Origin: an uncultured Lachnospiraceae bacterium
GTDB lineage: Bacteria > Bacillota > Clostridia > Lachnospirales > Lachnospiraceae
Reading direction: 5' to 3'
NCBI GenBank assembly: GCA_905236545.1
Contig: CAJOQO010000341.1
Location: forward strand, 1-11,732
Length of the DNA: 11,732 nt
Part shown: positions 7,404 to 11,732 of the stretch, piece after piece
How positions within the stretch are numbered: position 1 is the first letter of the stretch
Layout of the letters: every line of letters starts with the position of its first letter
Notes under the pieces: model-generated
Seen by the model: the letters and a program-made list of their open reading frames with translations, nothing else
Told to the model about the DNA's origin: nothing
The model's database searches: none
Made by a program: the position numbers and the translations under genes

Positions 7404-7463
7404 AAAAACAGCACCCGATAGATACCGCGGTGTGTTACGCGGCTTGATCCGGGTGCTGCTTTT
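7404..7463. terminator. Bidirectional intrinsic terminator between rpiB and the phosphorylase gene
   Basis: CAGCACCCG at 7409-7417 pairs perfectly with CGGGTGCTG at 7450-7458. A second stem inside it, CCGCG with CGCGG, caps the hairpin. On the + strand it is followed by CTTTT (7459-7463). On the - strand the complement of AAAAA at 7404-7408 gives TTTTT directly after the stem. The - strand version is the stronger one and sits about 36 bp past the stop codon of the GH94 gene. The + strand version would stop the rpiB transcript after it has passed through the repeats. Confidence 0.85.
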
Positions 7464-7493
7464 CATTTGGGAAGGGCTTCCCTGCCTGGGTGT

Positions 7494-9929
7494 TTAACCC
7501 ATGACAACCGTTACGGAGTATTCCCTGATGCCTTCCTGGATGGGTACCAGGTTTCCTTCGATCGTCTTTCCGTTTACGGTGATTGTTCTGATTCCTTTCT
7601 GCACGTGATCCGGGTTGGTTACCTGGATGTGGTACAGGGCGCCGCGGTATTTCCTCTTGATGGTGAAGTCGCCGAAATCTGCCGGTACGCAGGGGTCGAT
7701 CCTCAGGCCGTCATAATCGGGCTGGATGCCGAGGATGTACTGCGATATGTTTACAAAGGTCCAGGCGGCGGTTCCGGTCAGCCAGCTGTTCTTGCCCTGG
7801 CCAAAGAACTTCGCGTCTTTTCCGGCTACCATCTGACTGTAGACATAGGGTTCCGTGCAGTGAATCTCGGAGATCTCCTCGATGTACGCCGGGCATGTTT
7901 TCCGGTAGATGTCAAATGCGCGGTCGCCGTGTCCGCAGACTGTTTCCGCGATGGAAACCCACGGATTGTTGTGGCAGAAGATTCCGCCGTTTTCCTTGTA
8001 TCCGGGCGGGTAGGAGGAGATCTCGCCGAGATTCAGGTAGTAGTGCGTGTAGCACGGCTGCAGGATCATGATCCCGTATTTCGTGTCCAGGTATTTTTCG
8101 ACAGAAGCCAGCGCCTGCTGTGCTTTCCCTTCCTTTACGCCGATTCCGGCCAGTACGCAGAAGCCCTGCGGCTCGATGAAGATCTTCCCTTCTTCGCACG
8201 TATGGGAGCCGACCTTATCGCCGTTTGCGTCGTATGCGCGGACGAACCATTCGCCGTCCCAGCCGGCACTCAGCGCGGTTTCATACATCGCCCTGATCTC
8301 TGACTCGGCCTGGGCGGCCTTTTCTGTCAGCCCTCTGTGCAGGCACATCTGACGATAGTCTTCCCCGTATTTGACAAACATACCGGCGATGAAGACGGAC
8401 TCCGCGACGGGGCCCTCGCTTGGCCCGCTGGTCTGGAAGGATTCTCCCGGCGTATCGGAGAAGCAGTTCAGATTCAGGCAGTCATTCCAGTCCGCGCGTC
8501 CGATCAGCGGCAGTCCGTGCGGCCCCTTATGGGTGACGATATAGTCAAATGACCTGGTCAGATGTTCAAAGAGCGGCACCCTGGTGGACTCATCGTTGTC
8601 AAATGGAACCATCTCGTCGAGGATCGAGAAGTCGCCGGTTTCCTTCACGTATGCGGCGGTTCCGGCGATCAGCCATAACGGGTCGTCGTTGAAGCCGGAG
8701 CCGATGTCGGAATTGCCCCGCTTGGTGAGCGGCTGATACTGGTGGTACGCGGAGCCGTCGGCAAACTGCGTAGAAGCGATATCGATGATCCGCTCACGCG
8801 CCTTCTCCGGAATCAGGTGCACGAAGCCAAGAAGGTCCTGGTTCGAATCGCGGAAGCCCATGCCGCGGCCGATCCCGGATTCATAGTAGGAAGTGGAGCG
8901 GGACATATTGAAGGTTACCATACACTGGTACTGGTTCCAGATGTTCACCATCCGGTTCACCTTCTCATTCCGGCTTTCCACGCTGTAACCGGACAGAAGA
9001 TTGTTCCAGTACTCTTTCAGTCCGGCAAATGCCCTGTCGACATCCGCCTTTGTCTGATATTTTGCAAGGAGCGCTTCGGCGGGAGCCTTGTTGATCACGT
9101 TCGGCGCTTCCCATTTCCGGTCGGTGGGGTTTTCTGCGTAGCCCAGGACGAAGACAAAGGTTTTCTCCTGGCCGGGAGCGAGGGTGACGTCGAGCTCATG
9201 CGCCGCGATGGGATACCATCCGCTCGCCAGGGAATTCGTGCATCCGCCGTTTGCGATCGCCTCAGGATTCGAAGCCGGATGATAGGTTCCGATAAAAGCG
9301 TCGCGGGAGGTGTCAAAAGCCGCCGCTTTCTCATTTACGGAATAATAAGCATAATGATTCCTGCGCTCTCTGTATTCGGTCTTGTGATAAATCGTGGAGC
9401 CGACGACTTCTACCTCTCCGGTTGAAAGATTCCTCTGATAGTTGGTCATGTCGTCCAGCGCGTTCCACAGGCAGAACTCCACATAGGAGTAAACCTTGAA
9501 GGTCTTTTCCTGATCTCCTTCATTTTTCAGCGTCAGGCAGTTGATCTCGCAGGTGTCGCCAACCGGCACAAAGGCCAGAAGATCCGCGCTCAGTGCATTT
9601 TTCGAGGAAAGGAAACGGGTATATCCGATTCCATGATGGCACTCGTAAGTATCAAGATCGGTCTGAGTGGGCTGCCAGCCGGGATTCCAGAGTGAGTCCC
9701 CGTCGGCAATGTAATAGTACTTGCCGTTGGAATCATAGGGGACATTGTTATAGCGGTAACGTGTGATGCGGAGCATCTTGGCATCCTTGAAGAAGCTGTA
9801 GCCTCCGCAGGTATTGGACACAATCGAGAAAAAGTCATGGCATCCGAGATAATTGATCCAGGGAAGAGGTGTCTTTGGAGTAGTAATGACATACTCTCGC
9901 GCAGCATCATCGAAGTAGCCGTATCTCAT
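7494..9929 (-). CDS. Cellobiose phosphorylase, glycoside hydrolase family 94
   Basis: From ATG 9929 the protein has 811 residues, the length typical of clostridial cellobiose phosphorylases. It reversibly splits cellobiose with phosphate into alpha-D-glucose 1-phosphate and glucose in the cytosol, saving ATP. The N-terminus [20 protein letters not shown] and WINYLG closely follow the known Clostridium thermocellum enzyme as I remember it. Next come [51 protein letters not shown], and [15 protein letters not shown], where the Asp of WND (residue 483) is the family's general acid. [18 protein letters not shown] and [11 protein letters not shown] complete the (alpha/alpha)6 barrel. No signal peptide is seen. 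The start at 9929 is chosen over ATG 9953 because AAGGAG lies 8 nt upstream of it and downstream of the other. It diverges from the LacI-type gene and ends at the strong terminator. Cellodextrin or other GH94 specificities are possible but less likely. Confidence 0.94.
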   Translation of the reverse strand: MRYGYFDDAAREYVITTPKTPLPWINYLGCHDFFSIVSNTCGGYSFFKDAKMLRITRYRYNNVPYDSNGKYYYIADGDSLWNPGWQPTQTDLDTYECHHGIGYTRFLSSKNALSADLLAFVPVGDTCEINCLTLKNEGDQEKTFKVYSYVEFCLWNALDDMTNYQRNLSTGEVEVVGSTIYHKTEYRERRNHYAYYSVNEKAAAFDTSRDAFIGTYHPASNPEAIANGGCTNSLASGWYPIAAHELDVTLAPGQEKTFVFVLGYAENPTDRKWEAPNVINKAPAEALLAKYQTKADVDRAFAGLKEYWNNLLSGYSVESRNEKVNRMVNIWNQYQCMVTFNMSRSTSYYESGIGRGMGFRDSNQDLLGFVHLIPEKARERIIDIASTQFADGSAYHQYQPLTKRGNSDIGSGFNDDPLWLIAGTAAYVKETGDFSILDEMVPFDNDESTRVPLFEHLTRSFDYIVTHKGPHGLPLIGRADWNDCLNLNCFSDTPGESFQTSGPSEGPVAESVFIAGMFVKYGEDYRQMCLHRGLTEKAAQAESEIRAMYETALSAGWDGEWFVRAYDANGDKVGSHTCEEGKIFIEPQGFCVLAGIGVKEGKAQQALASVEKYLDTKYGIMILQPCYTHYYLNLGEISSYPPGYKENGGIFCHNNPWVSIAETVCGHGDRAFDIYRKTCPAYIEEISEIHCTEPYVYSQMVAGKDAKFFGQGKNSWLTGTAAWTFVNISQYILGIQPDYDGLRIDPCVPADFGDFTIKRKYRGALYHIQVTNPDHVQKGIRTITVNGKTIEGNLVPIQEGIREYSVTVVMG

Positions 9930-10015
9930 GGGCGAATCTCCTTTTATATGCATTATTCATCAATGGGAATCTGACTGCAGGCGAAGCCGGAAATGCGGGG
10001 TGCGGCAGCCGTCAG

Positions 10016-10027
10016 GAAAACGATTAA
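10016..10027. promoter_or_regulatory. LacI-type operator candidate O1
   Basis: GAAAACGATTAA lies just downstream of the predicted phosphorylase transcription start (about +10 to +21 if the start is near 10037). It shares the 10-mer GAAAACGATT with the other two main sites. A LacI-family repressor bound here would block elongation or open-complex escape. Binding is inferred, not shown. Confidence 0.5.
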
Positions 10028-10043
10028 GTTACATTCTATTTGC

Positions 10044-10072
10044 AGTATAAGCTTAATTGTGGAGAAATGCAA
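10044..10072 (-). promoter_or_regulatory. Promoter of the cellobiose phosphorylase gene
   Basis: Read on the - strand, TTGCAT (complement of 10067-10072) and TATACT (complement of 10044-10049) are separated by exactly 17 bp. Both hexamers fit a sigma-70/SigA promoter well. The start would be near 10037, leaving about 108 nt of leader before the ATG at 9929. Operator candidate O2 overlaps the -35 and O1 follows the start site. Confidence 0.7.
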
Positions 10073-10080
10073 TCGTTTTC
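10069..10080. promoter_or_regulatory. LacI-type operator candidate O2, overlapping the phosphorylase -35
   Basis: GCAATCGTTTTC is the complement of GAAAACGATTGC, so it carries the same GAAAACGATT core as O1 and O3 in the opposite orientation. It overlaps the -35 hexamer by four bases and would occlude RNA polymerase. Its centre is 53 bp from that of O1, very close to five helical turns. Confidence 0.5.
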
Positions 10081-10178
10081 GTTAATGAGAATATGTGCAT
10101 TATTCACAAAAAACGAGAGACAAAACTGTAAAAAACGTCAAATTCGGGAAGGAACAGGGCAAAGGGGTTGCGGATCAG

Positions 10179-10208
10179 TTGATTTTTACGGGAAGAAAGG
10201 TCTATAAT
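10179..10208 (+). promoter_or_regulatory. Promoter of the LacI-family regulator gene
   Basis: TTGATT at 10179-10184 and a perfect TATAAT at 10203-10208 are separated by 18 bp. Transcription would start near 10215, giving a leader of about 87 nt before ATG 10302. O3 begins within a few bases of this start. Confidence 0.75.
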
Positions 10209-10216
10209 GGCACTAC

Positions 10217-10228
10217 GAAAACGATTTC
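10217..10228. promoter_or_regulatory. LacI-type operator candidate O3 at the regulator start site
   Basis: GAAAACGATTTC is a near-perfect palindrome centred on CG, with only the two bases flanking GAAA/TTTC breaking symmetry, as is common for LacI-family operators. Its place right after the regulator's promoter suggests autorepression. It is the most symmetric of the four sites. Confidence 0.55.
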
Positions 10229-10274
10229 TTTAAATCTGGATTTTGTACCTTCAGACCCTTGGGAGGGCTGTTGA

Positions 10275-10286
10275 GGAACGTTTTCA
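10275..10286. promoter_or_regulatory. Diverged LacI-type or cre-like site O4 next to the regulator ribosome site
   Basis: GGAACGTTTTCA is the complement of TGAAAACGTTCC. It keeps GAAAACG but not the following ATT, and also partly resembles a CcpA cre box, whose consensus begins TGWAARCG. It abuts the Shine-Dalgarno AGGAGG (10286-10291) of the regulator gene. It may be an extra autoregulatory or catabolite site; this is the weakest of the four. Confidence 0.3.
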
Positions 10287-10301
10287 GGAGGGGGCTTTCT
10301 A

Positions 10302-11327
10302 ATGGTTTCTATGAAGGATATAGCTGAGAAATGCAATGTATCCGTTGCGACAGTCAGTAAAGCGCTCAACGGTTACAGTGACATTGGAAAGAAGAAGAGA
10401 GAGGAGATCCAGACAGCGGCCAGGGAGATGGGTTATTTTCCGAATTCCTCCGCGCGTGCCCTGAAGACCAACCGTACCTATGATCTGGGGATCCTTTTCT
10501 CCGACAATCTCCACAGTGGTCTGACCCATGATTACTTTGCTGCGATCCTGGACAGCTTCAAGGTGACTGCGGAAGCAAGGGGATATGACATCACGTTTAC
10601 GTCGATGAATATGATCGCGAACCGGCGGATGAGCTACTATGAGCATTGCAGGTACCGGGGGCTGGACGGTGTCGTGATCGCGAATATTGATTTCACGACT
10701 CCTGAAGTGCTGGAGCTGGTCCGGTCAAACCTTCCTGTCGTGACGGTTGATTTCATATTTGACGGAAGAATCGCGATCGTGTCGGATAATGTGAAGGGGA
10801 TGAAGGATCTGGTTGATTATGTCTGCGGAATGGGTCACAGGAAGATTGCCTATATTCACGGTGATGACAATTCCGTCACGAGAGACAGGGTCTCGAGCTT
10901 TCACAGAGCGCTGTATCTCCATGGAATCGAAACCCCTGACAGTTATATCAGAATATCCAGGTACCGTGACGGGGAGACTACGATGCATCGGATGGAGGAA
11001 CTGCTGAATCTGTCTGACCGTCCTACCTGTGTCTTTACGCCGGATGATTTTTCGGCAGTCGGTGCGTATCATGCTGTGCAGGAGGCGGGGCTTCGCATTC
11101 CGGAAGACATTTCGATTGTGGGTTATGACGGGATCGCTGTATCGCAGGCGCTTTTTCCCAGGCTGACGACGATCCGGCAGGATACGAAGACGATCGGGCA
11201 GCAGGCGGCGGAGGAGCTGATTGCGCTGATCGAAACCCCGAAGACGACGCTGATCGAGAAGCGGCTGATCGAGGGGAAGCTGATCGAAGGAGGGTCTGTT
11301 CTCCGAATCCCGCAGGATTGCGTGTGA
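10302..11327 (+). CDS. LacI/GalR-family transcriptional regulator
   Basis: This 341-residue protein has the usual length and layout of the family. The N-terminal headpiece SMKDIAEKCNVSVATVSKALNG (residues 3-24) is the helix-turn-helix, followed by a hinge helix ending NSSARALKTNRT. Residues 60-335 form a periplasmic-binding-protein-like effector domain, with YDLGILFSD, GLDGVVIANID, SDNVKGM, HRKIAYIHGD, RPTCVFTPDD and ISIVGYDG as expected strands. AGGAGG at 10286-10291 lies 10 nt before ATG 10302 and supports that start over ATG 10311. It is divergent from the phosphorylase gene, with shared operator-like sites between, so it most likely represses that gene and itself. The inducer is presumably a cellodextrin or related sugar, which sequence cannot settle. 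An odd point is the threefold 15-bp repeat near its C-terminus. Confidence 0.93.
   Translation: MVSMKDIAEKCNVSVATVSKALNGYSDIGKKKREEIQTAAREMGYFPNSSARALKTNRTYDLGILFSDNLHSGLTHDYFAAILDSFKVTAEARGYDITFTSMNMIANRRMSYYEHCRYRGLDGVVIANIDFTTPEVLELVRSNLPVVTVDFIFDGRIAIVSDNVKGMKDLVDYVCGMGHRKIAYIHGDDNSVTRDRVSSFHRALYLHGIETPDSYIRISRYRDGETTMHRMEELLNLSDRPTCVFTPDDFSAVGAYHAVQEAGLRIPEDISIVGYDGIAVSQALFPRLTTIRQDTKTIGQQAAEELIALIETPKTTLIEKRLIEGKLIEGGSVLRIPQDCV
11250..11294 (+). repeat. Three tandem 15-bp units inside the regulator C-terminus
   Basis: CTGATCGA plus seven variable bases occurs three times in tandem at 11250-11264, 11265-11279 and 11280-11294. It encodes LIEKR, LIEGK, LIEGG at residues 317-331. The frame is kept. 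It looks like a local in-frame duplication in the loop or strand before the final SVLRIP segment; effect unknown. Confidence 0.75.
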
Positions 11328-11425
11328 CTGCGCCTTTCCTTCGATGTGAGAACCTGCTTTGATGGCTTCGTGCTTCAACGCAAACCAGACGCCCGCTTCG
11401 CTGATCTGACCGTTATCTTCGAATG

Positions 11426-11460
11426 ATCGTCCGTGCGATATTCAGCGGGCGATTTCTTTT
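11426..11460 (+). terminator. Terminator-like hairpin in repeat copy 1
   Basis: ATCGTCCG (11426-11433) pairs with CGGGCGAT (11446-11453) through eight pairs including one G-U, followed by TTCTTTT. It lies about 100 bp after the regulator stop codon and is the likely end of that transcript. Confidence 0.65.
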
Positions 11461-11619
11461 CTGTTGGTGTGAAAACGCGTTGTTACATTGGCGTGAAAAC
11501 GTGCTGTTTGTATTGGTGAGAAAACACGCCGTTACATTGGAGCGAACCTGCTTTGATGGCTTCGTGCTTCAACGCAAACCAGACGCCCACTTCGCTGATA
11601 TGACCGTTATCCTCGAATG

Positions 11620-11652
11620 ATCGTCCGCGATATTCAGCGGACGATTTCTTTT
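11620..11652 (+). terminator. Terminator-like hairpin in repeat copy 2
   Basis: ATCGTCCG (11620-11627) pairs perfectly with CGGACGAT (11638-11645), followed by TTCTTTT. Relative to copy 1 the G-U pair has become A-U and the loop has lost two bases, so pairing is kept while sequence changes. It is a second copy inside the direct repeat rather than a separate gene end. Confidence 0.6.
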
Positions 11653-11732
11653 CTGTTGGTGTGAAAACACGCCGTTACATTGGAGCGAACCTGCTTTGAT
11701 GGCTTCGTGCTTCAACGCAAACCAGACGCCCA

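Larger units (their letters stand above)
11343..11732. repeat. Long direct-repeat array downstream of the regulator, running off the window
   Basis: Three copies begin at AACCTGCTTTGATGG: 11351, 11545 and 11688. Each continues with TTCGTGCTTCAACGC, a GACGCCC stretch, GACCGTTATC, a hairpin and TTTCTTTTCTG. Copy 1 and copy 2 differ at only a few bases; copy 3 is cut by the window end. Offsets are 194 and 143 bp. The difference comes from 24-25-bp sub-repeats TTGG-GTGAAAAC...ACA at 11464-11487, 11488-11512 and 11513-11536, of which copy 2 has only one (11656-11679). A short frame through the repeats has no ribosome site and its between-copy changes alter amino acids, so I do not call a gene. No transposase is seen. 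Confidence 0.85.

Noticed and set aside
7103..7466. Two overlapping minus-strand frames across the foldback and degenerate repeats
   Set aside because: They overlap each other in different frames, cross the terminator hairpin, have no clear ribosome site, and the products are low-complexity, Arg-rich and of no recognisable family.
7467..8303. Long plus-strand frame opposite the GH94 gene (also 8742-9425)
   Set aside because: The minus-strand GH94 protein is unmistakable and continuous there; the antisense frames are open because of its GC-rich codon use.
11423..11620. Plus-strand frame of 65 codons in the right-hand repeat array
   Set aside because: It starts inside the terminator hairpin of copy 1, lacks a ribosome site, and the base changes between copies mostly alter the amino acid.

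Overview
The window looks like chromosomal DNA from a moderately GC-rich Clostridia member, most likely Lachnospiraceae. This is inferred from gene order and protein character; no rRNA or other taxonomic marker is present. Positions 1-6954 hold a co-directional run on the + strand: ispA (3' end only), dxs, tlyA, nadK, argR, recN, rpiB. The order ispA-dxs-tlyA-(nadK)-argR-recN is a well known Firmicutes arrangement. It joins isoprenoid precursor synthesis, a TlyA-type RNA methyltransferase, NADP supply, arginine-responsive regulation and DNA repair; rpiB follows recN directly.

From 6955 to 7493 there is no convincing gene. The interval holds a 30-bp tandem repeat, a 163-bp foldback with perfect 17-bp terminal inverted repeats, degenerate related repeats, and a strong hairpin with T-runs on both sides. 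That hairpin can terminate transcription from both directions, because the next gene is convergent.

From 7494 to 11327 lies a self-contained sugar module. A GH94 cellobiose phosphorylase (- strand) and a LacI-family repressor (+ strand) diverge from a 372-bp intergenic region. That region has a recognisable sigma-70-type promoter for each gene and four LacI-like sites sharing the core GAAAACG. The likely logic is that the repressor controls both the phosphorylase and itself in response to a sugar signal. No transporter or other cellodextrin gene is in view.

From 11328 to the right edge is a direct-repeat array of about 143-194 bp per unit, each full copy carrying a terminator-like hairpin. 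It runs off the window. The protein-coding content is familiar. The less explained parts are the two repeat-rich intergenic regions and the operator layout. I see no strong evidence for a wholly new multi-gene system.
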